Shown here: positions 1-4,861 of the stretch, piece by piece
Layout of the letters: each line of letters starts with the position of its first letter
Position numbering within the stretch: position 1 is the first letter of the stretch
The notes under the pieces: generated by a model
Seen by the model: the letters and a program-made list of their open reading frames with translations, nothing else
Databases searched by the model: none
Told to the model about the DNA's origin: nothing
Assembly: GCA_964566145.1 (NCBI GenBank)
Contig: CAZMHN010000025.1
Coordinates: 1-10,206, forward strand
Length of the DNA stretch: 10,206 nucleotides
Reading direction: 5' to 3'
Origin: CAZMHN01 sp964566145
Lineage (GTDB): Bacteria > Patescibacteriota > Patescibacteriia > Veblenbacterales > UBA10138
Translations under genes and position numbers: made by a program

Positions 1-976
1 TGGGGTAGTTCTGGTCCAGACGGTACTCCGTGGGGAGGCCAGGGAGCTCGCGGACGCTGTTCTTACCGGCGGTAGTGGTTCGGAGAATGACCCCGCTGTC
101 GCCCACGGCAATACCTACGGCCGGACTCAGGAACGAAACGTCCATCAAGTGATTGGCCTTTCCGCTGGTCTGCTTTTGCCAGGCGGCTCCTTTATCCGAA
201 GTCACGGTAATCGCGCCGCGGTAGCCCACGGCTACGGCATCGTTCCCGCCCGTGCAGGTAACGCTGTACAGTACGTTATCCGTCCCGCTCGACACAGGCG
301 ACCAGCTGGCGCCGCCATCCGTAGTACGGAATATGACGCTGTATCCGCCGACTATGAAACCAAGGTCTTCGCCCCAGAAATCAACGTCGCGGAACACTAA
401 GTTCCCGCCCAGGTCCTGGACATTCCAGCTTTGGCCTCCATTGGTGGTCTTTATGACCGTACTTCCGTCGCCGACGGCGACCGCCGTAGATTCGTCAATC
501 GCGCATACGGAACGCAGATTGACCGACGCGCCACTGTTGCGCGCCTGCCAAGTCAGGCCGGCATCCGTGCTACGTGCGACAGCCCCGCCGCCGCCCGCTA
601 TCCAACCAGTTATCCCTCTAAAATCTACGGCCAGATAAGGCGCAAACGGAAATTGACTGACGGGTTCCCAGGTAGCTCCACCGTTGCTGGTTCGCTTAAT
701 ACCGATGGGGCCGACAACCATGGCGGTTCCCCCGGTCAGCGTGGCTACGGCCTCGGCAGACGAAAACGACATGCCAGAAATGTCCCACGTGATGCCGCCG
801 TCCAGGGTTCGCAGAATCTGTCCGGAAAAAGCCACCGCAAAACCGGTATCGCTGCCTGCGAATGAAACGCTGCGGAGCTCTGTTACTACCGGGCTGGCCA
901 CCGGTTCCCAGGCGCCTTGCGATGCGGCAGTGTGCGCGAACAGGCCCAACACAACAACCATCGTGACCGCTTTCAT
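1..976 (-). CDS. Secreted YCF48/BNR-type beta-propeller protein (3' end outside window)
   Basis: This gene runs off the window start, so 325 residues are visible. The ATG at 976 has a strong AGGAGGA four bases upstream. Residues 1-19 form a signal peptide (hydrophobic V7-A14, then HTAAS), so the product is exported. The mature part has blades of about 40 residues, each ending in an RT-DGG-TW-like motif. The tryptophans sit at 64, 103, 143, 184, 225 and 266; the last copy, near 299-305, is degenerate. This is the pattern of YCF48/HCF136-like and BNR repeat propellers. After the propeller, residues 312-325 read PGLPTEYRLDQNYP, the opening of the 'QNYPNPFN' C-terminal domain (T9SS type A sorting or FlgD-Ig-like) common in Bacteroidetes and Ignavibacteria relatives. 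The ligand is unknown. The fold and export are well supported. The C-terminal domain rests on its first residues only. Confidence 0.85.
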   Translation of the reverse strand, partial: MKAVTMVVVLGLFAHTAASQGAWEPVASPVVTELRSVSFAGSDTGFAVAFSGQILRTLDGGITWDISGMSFSSAEAVATLTGGTAMVVGPIGIKRTSNGGATWEPVSQFPFAPYLAVDFRGITGWIAGGGGAVARSTDAGLTWQARNSGASVNLRSVCAIDESTAVAVGDGSTVIKTTNGGQSWNVQDLGGNLVFRDVDFWGEDLGFIVGGYSVIFRTTDGGASWSPVSSGTDNVLYSVTCTGGNDAVAVGYRGAITVTSDKGAAWQKQTSGKANHLMDVSFLSPAVGIAVGDSGVILRTTTAGKNSVRELPGLPTEYRLDQNYP

Positions 977-1030
977 AGCGTCCTCCTGTAAGATTGTTCA
1001 AGAACCGTTTTGCTCGTCTTTCGTGCCACT

Positions 1031-1059
1031 GGTGTATCATGCGCTACGCCTGCCGTCAA
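1031..1059 (-). promoter_or_regulatory. Promoter for the YCF48-like gene
   Basis: On the minus strand TTGACG (1059-1054) is followed after 17 bases by TACACC (1036-1031), which is preceded by TGA (extended -10). The predicted transcript starts near 1024, giving a leader of about 47 bases that contains the AGGAGGA. The -10 itself is weak, so this rests mainly on the -35, the spacing and the position. Confidence 0.5.
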
Positions 1060-1082
1060 TTACGCTCGCGCGGCATACATGG

Positions 1083-1088
1083 TACAAT
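1083..1088 (+). promoter_or_regulatory. Extended -10 of a probable leaderless transcript
   Basis: TGG-TACAAT forms an extended -10 whose last base is only nine bases before the ATG at 1098. Transcription would start about 1095-1097, leaving almost no 5' leader, and no Shine-Dalgarno sequence is present. The -35 position (TTACGC, 1060-1065) is poor and abuts the -35 of the divergent gene. Confidence 0.5.
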
Positions 1089-1097
1089 CAATGTACT

Positions 1098-1346
1098 ATG
1101 GGCTGGTTCTCAAACGACCCCAAAACCGTGAAGCTAGACCAACTGGATGACATCCTCGAGGACATACCCTCGCTGGACAGGGTAGAGCGTGAGTACGTGA
1201 AGGGCGTTTTCACCCGTTTCCGCTACGGCAACATTTCCAAGAGCGACGTAGAGAAAGCGATACAAGAGATCAGGCGCGACACGAGCGATGTCATAGACCC
1301 GGCCGAGGCTGAAGCCATCAGGAAAAAATTGCGGGAATTGCTGTAA
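1098..1346 (+). CDS. Small helical hypothetical protein (82 aa)
   Basis: This 82-residue protein starts MGWFSNDPKTVKLDQLDDIL. It is highly charged, rich in Glu, Asp, Arg and Lys, and looks almost wholly alpha-helical: an acidic helix at about 12-25, a basic region VEREYVKGVFTRFRYG at about 29-44, and a C-terminal helix ending IRKKLRELL. It has no signal peptide or membrane segment, so it should be cytosolic. The frame is open far upstream, but the only nearby in-frame ATG is at 1098, and a -10-like TACAAT nine bases before it supports that start on a leaderless mRNA. I do not recognise the family. The helical pattern would suit a small protein- or nucleic-acid-binding adaptor, but nothing shows a function. 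Confidence 0.7.
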   Translation: MGWFSNDPKTVKLDQLDDILEDIPSLDRVEREYVKGVFTRFRYGNISKSDVEKAIQEIRRDTSDVIDPAEAEAIRKKLRELL

Positions 1347-1352
1347 GGACCC

Positions 1353-1379
1353 CTCCGGTCTGCGCGTGGACGGAGTGCT
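1353..1379 (+). terminator. Weak hairpin after the 82-aa gene
   Basis: CTCC (1353-1356) pairs with GGAG (1372-1375) and GTC (1358-1360) with GAC (1369-1371), with one bulged G and an eight-base loop. It lies just after the stop at 1346. The T tract is poor (TGCTT), and the next gene's -35 follows at once. It may be a weak terminator. Confidence 0.3.
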
Positions 1380-1408
1380 TTGACGTTCAAAGAACGGCGC
1401 GGTATTGT
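1380..1408 (+). promoter_or_regulatory. Promoter for the 152-aa paralog gene
   Basis: TTGACG (1380-1385), a 17-base spacer and TATTGT (1403-1408) match the sigma-70 pattern at five and four of six positions. The predicted start is near 1415, giving a leader of about 43 bases that ends in AGGAGGG (1447-1453). Confidence 0.55.
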
Positions 1409-1457
1409 ATTGGTTACCCCAAAACCGTTCCATTCACATAACCTATAGGAGGGCTAC

Positions 1458-1916
1458 ATGGAGGGATTGGTGCGAGTGAAGGGGTTTGGGACGCCTGAAC
1501 TAAAGGCTAAAGGCAGGCGGGCCCTGGCCCGGGTGGCTAAGCTCTACGCCGAACGGTACGCTCCCATACGGGGGAGTCCCGGCGAACAGGACATGCTTGC
1601 GCGCTTGCGAGATATGCTCGAAGGCGCACCCCGCGTCACGTCCTTGAAGCCGGTCGGATCGCCGACCGCCGGGCCGCCTCTCTGGGCGGCCACGCCGTGG
1701 TTCCACATCGGCGAGGAGCGGGGCAGGTTCATCCTGCTGTTGCCGTACGCCTCTAACCCGGGCGTGCTCGAACAGCCGCTTGCCGTACTGACGCGTAAGC
1801 GCGTGCTGACCGAGGACATCGTCATCGGGCTGACGCTCCTGGAAGGCACGCTCGCGCATCCTGAGGCCGGCGAACACGACACATTCCCACAACCATGGAG
1901 GTCTATGGCTCCTTGA
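1458..1916 (+). CDS. Hypothetical protein, first of a tandem paralog pair (152 aa)
   Basis: The ATG at 1458 follows AGGAGGG by four bases, so the start is secure. The protein is soluble with no signal peptide. Its N-terminal third is basic and helical (KAKGRRALARVAKLYAERYA, about 16-35). The centre is Gly/Pro-rich, and the C-terminal half alternates hydrophobic and charged stretches (RFILLLPYASNPG near 90-102, TEDIVIGLTLLEGTLAH near 118-134), suggesting an alpha/beta domain. The C-terminal half resembles the protein at 2068-2520: both show a hydrophobic strand ending in PYA, then E-DI/VEIVL-like residues, then LE--L-H. The identity is low, so the relationship is inferred. The gene has its own promoter and a strong terminator and looks monocistronic. 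Family and function are unknown to me. Confidence 0.75.
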   Translation: MEGLVRVKGFGTPELKAKGRRALARVAKLYAERYAPIRGSPGEQDMLARLRDMLEGAPRVTSLKPVGSPTAGPPLWAATPWFHIGEERGRFILLLPYASNPGVLEQPLAVLTRKRVLTEDIVIGLTLLEGTLAHPEAGEHDTFPQPWRSMAP

Positions 1917-1926
1917 TAACATATCC

Positions 1927-1964
1927 AGCCCTGTGAGCGCTTATCCGCTCACAGGGCTGTTTTT
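1927..1964 (+). terminator. Strong intrinsic terminator
   Basis: A perfect 13-bp stem (AGCCCTGTGAGCG, 1927-1939, with 1946-1958) and a six-base loop are followed by G and five T residues. It lies ten bases after the stop of the 152-aa gene and should end that transcript. Confidence 0.92.
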
Positions 1965-1976
1965 GCATGCGGACTG

Positions 1977-2006
1977 TTGACACCCAGCTCGCAACGGGAC
2001 TAATGT
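1977..2006 (+). promoter_or_regulatory. Promoter for the 150-aa paralog gene
   Basis: A perfect TTGACA (1977-1982), an 18-base spacer and the weak -10 TAATGT (2001-2006). It lies between the preceding terminator and the gene. The predicted leader is about 55 bases. Confidence 0.5.
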
Positions 2007-2067
2007 TCGCTTACACAGACAGCAAACATGCATCGATCAGAACCTAAACAATCGAAAGGAACAGGCC

Positions 2068-2520
2068 ATGCCTGCACCCAAGCTTCACGGTTGGAGAACC
2101 TACGAACCATCAACCACGGAGCAGCAAGAGCTCCTACGACGTTTCACAAGTGCGTACAAAAGGGTCGCGCCTATGGGCGGCAATGGCAGTGTAACGGTGC
2201 TGGAAACGGCACTGGAACGGACCGTGGGTATGTCAAAGCCGCAGCGGATGGAACAAGTGGATGGAACAATATGGGCGCTTGGCGCCAGGTTCAGATCCCA
2301 CCCGGGAGACCCGGCCAATGTGCGCATACTGTTCCCCTACGCTCTACCGCCGGCCGGACTGCCAGAACTTACGCGCGACATCGCCATATACATGCAAGGC
2401 CGGGCCGTCGAGCAAGACGTCGAAATAGTTCTTCAGAACCTGGAAGCGGTATTCCTGCACACCGACAAAGATCGCCTGACCGAAGATGCGGTCCTGCCGG
2501 AAGAGCCGGGACTTGGCTAA
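2068..2520 (+). CDS. Hypothetical protein, second of a tandem paralog pair (150 aa)
   Basis: The ATG at 2068 is preceded by AAAGGAACAGGCC, a modest Shine-Dalgarno (AAGGA) about eight bases upstream. The protein is soluble, with an N-terminal helix (TEQQELLRRFTSAYKRVAP, about 17-35), a middle segment with VDGTIWALGARF, and a C-terminal half with NVRILFPYALPPAGLPEL and VEQDVEIVLQNLEAVFLH. These last blocks line up with RFILLLPYASNPGVLEQ and LTEDIVIGLTLLEGTLAH of the upstream neighbour, at similar distances from the C-terminus and in proteins of nearly equal length. That points to an old tandem duplication. It has its own promoter and terminator, so it is separately controlled. No known domain or catalytic motif is visible, and no function is proposed. 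Confidence 0.75.
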   Translation: MPAPKLHGWRTYEPSTTEQQELLRRFTSAYKRVAPMGGNGSVTVLETALERTVGMSKPQRMEQVDGTIWALGARFRSHPGDPANVRILFPYALPPAGLPELTRDIAIYMQGRAVEQDVEIVLQNLEAVFLHTDKDRLTEDAVLPEEPGLG

Positions 2521-2544
2521 CACCCGCAAACACTATGATATGCA

Positions 2545-2575
2545 AACAGGGAACCACGGTTCCCTGTTCTTTTTT
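2545..2575 (+). terminator. Intrinsic terminator after the 150-aa gene
   Basis: An 11-bp stem (AACAGGGAACC, 2545-2555, with GGTTCCCTGTT, 2558-2568) closes on a very short loop and is followed by C and six T residues. Its T tract overlaps the stop codon of the convergent PIN gene (2574-2576). On the minus strand the hairpin has only a short T run after it, so termination there would be weaker. Confidence 0.88.
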
Positions 2576-3026
2576 ATGGCCCCAGTACCTGCTTGGCCCA
2601 GCTGGTCCAGTTCCCGCTTCCGCCGTCCTGCTGCTCCCAGAAGCGCCAGAATGACGCAGGCGTGACCATGCGGCAACCCCGGTATTCCACCAAGCCGAGC
2701 AGATGCTCGTCGGCTGTAATCAAGAATTCGGCTTGACCGCCCATGGCCGCCTGCACAAGCTTCACATCTTCCACGTCATCAATCGCCACCTGTGCCGCCC
2801 CAGGCCCCACCTGTTCCGCCTTGGCCAGGTACTCTTTGACCGCCGTGCGCAACACCTGGTCGCGCACAAGCCTGCCAACTATGAGCTCCTGCTCGCGCCG
2901 AACCGGATCAGTGAGCACGGCCTGAACCTCCCCGCTCACAACCAAATCGAGCACGCGCTTGGGAAAACTGCCGTCGCCGCGGTCGGCGTCTATCAGTACA
3001 TTGGTGTCGAGCACTATGCGTACCAT
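2574..3026 (-). CDS. PIN-domain protein, possible ribonuclease (150 aa)
   Basis: PIN domains are metal-dependent RNases with a FEN1-like fold, often toxins of VapBC-type pairs or RNA-processing enzymes. The N-terminus MVRIVLDTNVLI holds the first acidic residue (D7). Further candidate ligands are E45 in PVRREQE, D84 or D87 in DDVEDVKLVQAA, and D106 in FLITADEHLL, all in the usual order and spacing. The layout recalls the COG1569-type PIN family. I chose the ATG at 3026. An in-frame TTG at 3065 would add 13 residues, but that TTG is the first part of a good -35 box (TTGACC), and a -10 lies ten bases before the ATG. No antitoxin-like gene adjoins it: the neighbours are the convergent 150-aa gene and divergent ychF. 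A solitary housekeeping role is as likely as a toxin role. Confidence 0.88.
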   Translation of the reverse strand: MVRIVLDTNVLIDADRGDGSFPKRVLDLVVSGEVQAVLTDPVRREQELIVGRLVRDQVLRTAVKEYLAKAEQVGPGAAQVAIDDVEDVKLVQAAMGGQAEFLITADEHLLGLVEYRGCRMVTPASFWRFWEQQDGGSGNWTSWAKQVLGP

Positions 3027-3036
3027 ACGGCGGTGA

Positions 3037-3065
3037 AGTGTAGAGGTAAAACGCTTCAAGGTCAA
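3037..3065 (-). promoter_or_regulatory. Leaderless promoter of the PIN gene
   Basis: TTGACC (3065-3060), a 17-base spacer and TACACT (3042-3037) on the minus strand, then ten bases to the ATG at 3026. Transcription should start about four bases before the ATG. There is no Shine-Dalgarno sequence. Confidence 0.62.
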
Positions 3066-3068
3066 CCG

Positions 3069-3097
3069 TTGCGGATTTTACGGTTTACCAGTACAGT
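3069..3097 (+). promoter_or_regulatory. Leaderless promoter of ychF
   Basis: TTGCGG (3069-3074), a 17-base spacer and TACAGT (3092-3097), then ten bases to the ATG at 3108. The geometry matches the divergent PIN promoter, and the two -35 boxes are three bases apart. The -35 is weak. Confidence 0.5.
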
Positions 3098-3107
3098 ACC
3101 TACGCTT

Positions 3108-4166
3108 ATGTCATTCCAAGTCGGCATCGTCGGCCTCCCCAACGTGGGCAAGTCCACCTTGTTCAAGGCGCTTACGCGCAAACAGGTGGTCATCGAGAAC
3201 TACCCCTTTGCCACCATTGACCCGAACGTAGGCGTGGTGGAGGTGCCTGACGAACGCCTTAAAAAGCTTACGGAGATATCCAAATCTGAAAAGACCATAC
3301 CCACAACCATAGAGTTCGTGGACATTGCAGGCTTGGTCAAGAACGCGCACAAAGGCGAGGGCCTGGGCAACCAGTTCCTGGCCAATATACGCGAAGTGGA
3401 CGCCATTGCCCAGGTGGTGCGTGCGTTCCGGGACCCGAACGTCATTCACGTGTCCGGTCAGGTCGACCCTGCGGGCGACGTTGATGTCATAAACATTGAG
3501 CTGGCTATGGCAGACCTGGCCACAGTGGAGAAACGCCTGGCGGCTGTAAGGCCCAGACTCAAGACCGGCCAGGACAAGACGGCTGTTTCGCAAGTGGTTG
3601 TGCTCGAGAAACTGCAAATCGCGTTACAGGCCGGCAAGCCGGCCCGGAGCGTTACCTGGCACGAAGAAGAACTGCAGTTCGTGCGCGAGCTGCAACTGCT
3701 AACGGCCAAACCCGAACTCTATGTGGTAAACGTGGACGAGGGCGGGACCGTGCCGGAAGGCATTGCCCCCGCTATAGCCGTGTCGTGCAAGCTGGAGGCC
3801 GAGCTGGCCGACCTGCCGCCGGAGGAGGCGCGGACCATGCTACAGGGCCTGGGTCTTGCGGAAAGCGGATTGGACAAGCTGATACGCGCGAGCTACGAGC
3901 TTCTCACGCTAATCACGTTCTTCACCTCCGGTCCCAAAGAAAGCCGCGCCTGGACCATAACCAAGGGAACCAAAGCTCCGCAGGCCGCAGGCGTCATCCA
4001 CACCGACTTCGAGCACGGGTTCATACGCGCCGAGACCATCTCGTACGCCGATTTTGTGACGCACAGCGGGGAGGCAGGCGCGCGAGACGCGGGCAAGCTC
4101 CGTTTAGAAGGCAAGGAGTACGCGGTGCAGGACGGCGACGTGATGCACTTCCGATTCAGCGTCTAG
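3108..4166 (+). CDS. ychF: Ribosome-binding P-loop NTPase YchF (Obg family)
   Basis: YchF (OLA1 in eukaryotes) is a conserved ribosome-associated NTPase that generally prefers ATP to GTP. The 352-residue product carries the P-loop GLPNVGKST at 9-17, the family block ENYPFATIDPN at 30-40, the G3 motif DIAG at 72-75 followed by the diagnostic HKGEGLGNQFL at 81-91, and NVDE at 208-211 in place of the GTPase NKxD. That last change is the basis of the altered nucleotide preference. A helical hairpin lies at about 135-195 and a TGS domain at about 270-352, ending GDVMHFRFSV. The length is close to the 363 residues of E. coli YchF. The open frame extends upstream, but the family N-terminus (SFQVGIVGLPN) fixes the start at 3108. 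It has no Shine-Dalgarno sequence and probably makes a leaderless mRNA. Confidence 0.97.
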   Translation: MSFQVGIVGLPNVGKSTLFKALTRKQVVIENYPFATIDPNVGVVEVPDERLKKLTEISKSEKTIPTTIEFVDIAGLVKNAHKGEGLGNQFLANIREVDAIAQVVRAFRDPNVIHVSGQVDPAGDVDVINIELAMADLATVEKRLAAVRPRLKTGQDKTAVSQVVVLEKLQIALQAGKPARSVTWHEEELQFVRELQLLTAKPELYVVNVDEGGTVPEGIAPAIAVSCKLEAELADLPPEEARTMLQGLGLAESGLDKLIRASYELLTLITFFTSGPKESRAWTITKGTKAPQAAGVIHTDFEHGFIRAETISYADFVTHSGEAGARDAGKLRLEGKEYAVQDGDVMHFRFSV

Positions 4167-4169
4167 GAC

Positions 4170-4206
4170 AAAAAATCGTCTGGTAGAATCACCAGACGAT
4201 TTTTTT
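4170..4206. terminator. Bidirectional intrinsic terminator
   Basis: A 15-bp stem (4170-4184 with 4191-4205, core ATCGTCTGGT) has a six-base loop, with A residues on one side and T residues on the other. It therefore works on both strands: for ychF (+), which ends at 4166, and for the membrane protein gene (-), which ends at 4228. Confidence 0.93.
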
Positions 4207-4227
4207 ATTTGCCGGACTTTCTTTGGT

Positions 4228-4725
4228 TCAGCCGAAACACCCTTCCCATAGTATGCCCGCCATGAATGCGAACAGTGCCAGCAAGAGCTTCGCTGAATTG
4301 AAGGCGTACTCGGCCTGCTTGGGAAATAGCCAGGACATGCCAGAAATGTACGCTCCGGAAAATATCCAGAAACACGTGTAGACAAAATATCGATGCGTAT
4401 GCGGCTTGAGTTCGCCGGTATGCCTGTAAGCCGCATACCAAGCCAACGGCATGAACGGCAGGAATAAAGCCAGGCACACCCAGAACAACGTCCCGGCTAG
4501 ACCCGCGCGTATCAGCTCATACGCCACCACCAATGCGGCTGTAGGCATGGAACACCAGAACAAGGCCTTGGCCAGCCACTCGTGCCTGTACATGCACGGA
4601 CCGTACGGGTTAGGCTCGTAGTGCGCACAGCCCCGGCCGTAGCGCACTGTCGCAATCAAGAGAACCAACGAAATCGTAAGTGCCGCGCCCGCGGCATACC
4701 GAATTGCCTCAATTAGCGTTCCCAT
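4228..4725 (-). CDS. Five-helix membrane protein of unknown function (165 aa)
   Basis: The ATG at 4725 has GAGGGG seven bases upstream. Hydrophobic segments lie at about 8-28, 50-71, 76-99, 110-132 and 140-161, so five membrane helices are likely, in the cytoplasmic membrane. Between the first two helices is a polar stretch with C33 and C44 (RGCAHYEPNPYGPC), which could form a disulphide or bind a metal if it faces outward. Between helices 3 and 4 is a His-rich loop (YRHTGELKPHTHRY). Aromatic residues are unusually frequent in the helices. I do not recognise a family. It is transcribed alone, between the bidirectional terminator and the terminator of the propeller gene upstream. A 12-bp palindrome covers the start codon. 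Confidence 0.8.
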   Translation of the reverse strand: MGTLIEAIRYAAGAALTISLVLLIATVRYGRGCAHYEPNPYGPCMYRHEWLAKALFWCSMPTAALVVAYELIRAGLAGTLFWVCLALFLPFMPLAWYAAYRHTGELKPHTHRYFVYTCFWIFSGAYISGMSWLFPKQAEYAFNSAKLLLALFAFMAGILWEGCFG

Positions 4726-4779
4726 GGGAATTCCCCTCTTGTGTTTTGAAAATGCGTTGTTTTGGTTGTATTGCCTGCC

Positions 4780-4808
4780 ACCTTAGCGCTACCGGACGCG
4801 ACTGTCAA
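4780..4808 (-). promoter_or_regulatory. Promoter for the five-helix membrane protein gene
   Basis: TTGACA (4808-4803), a 17-base spacer and a weak TAAGGT (4785-4780) on the minus strand predict a leader of about 48 bases. The first T residues of the -35 continue the T tract of the upstream terminator. Confidence 0.5.
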
Positions 4809-4843
4809 AACAAAGCCGGCCCGCGGGCGCAGCCGGGGCCGGC
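4807..4843 (-). terminator. GC-rich intrinsic terminator of the propeller gene
   Basis: Read on the minus strand, GCCGGCCC (4843-4836) pairs with GGGCCGGC (4822-4815), followed at once by TTTGTTTT (4814-4807). It starts 18 bases after the stop of the propeller gene. The T tract merges with the -35 of the next gene. Confidence 0.85.
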
Positions 4844-4861
4844 AGGCAGCGGTGCAAAAGA

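Noticed and set aside
2028..2654. A 208-codon open frame overlapping the 150-aa gene
   Set aside because: It has no ribosome site, its composition is shadow-like (rich in Arg, Gly, Thr, Ala), and it runs through the terminator at 2545-2575 into the PIN gene. The 150-aa frame has the SD and a paralog.
2703..3107. Long N-terminal extension of ychF
   Set aside because: The frame stays open but overlaps the PIN gene on the other strand, resembles no protein, and precedes the exact family start SFQVGIVGLPN.
3785..4186. Open frame inside ychF in another frame
   Set aside because: Its Arg/Gly/Ala-rich composition is typical of an off-frame reading of a GC-rich gene, and it ends inside the terminator.
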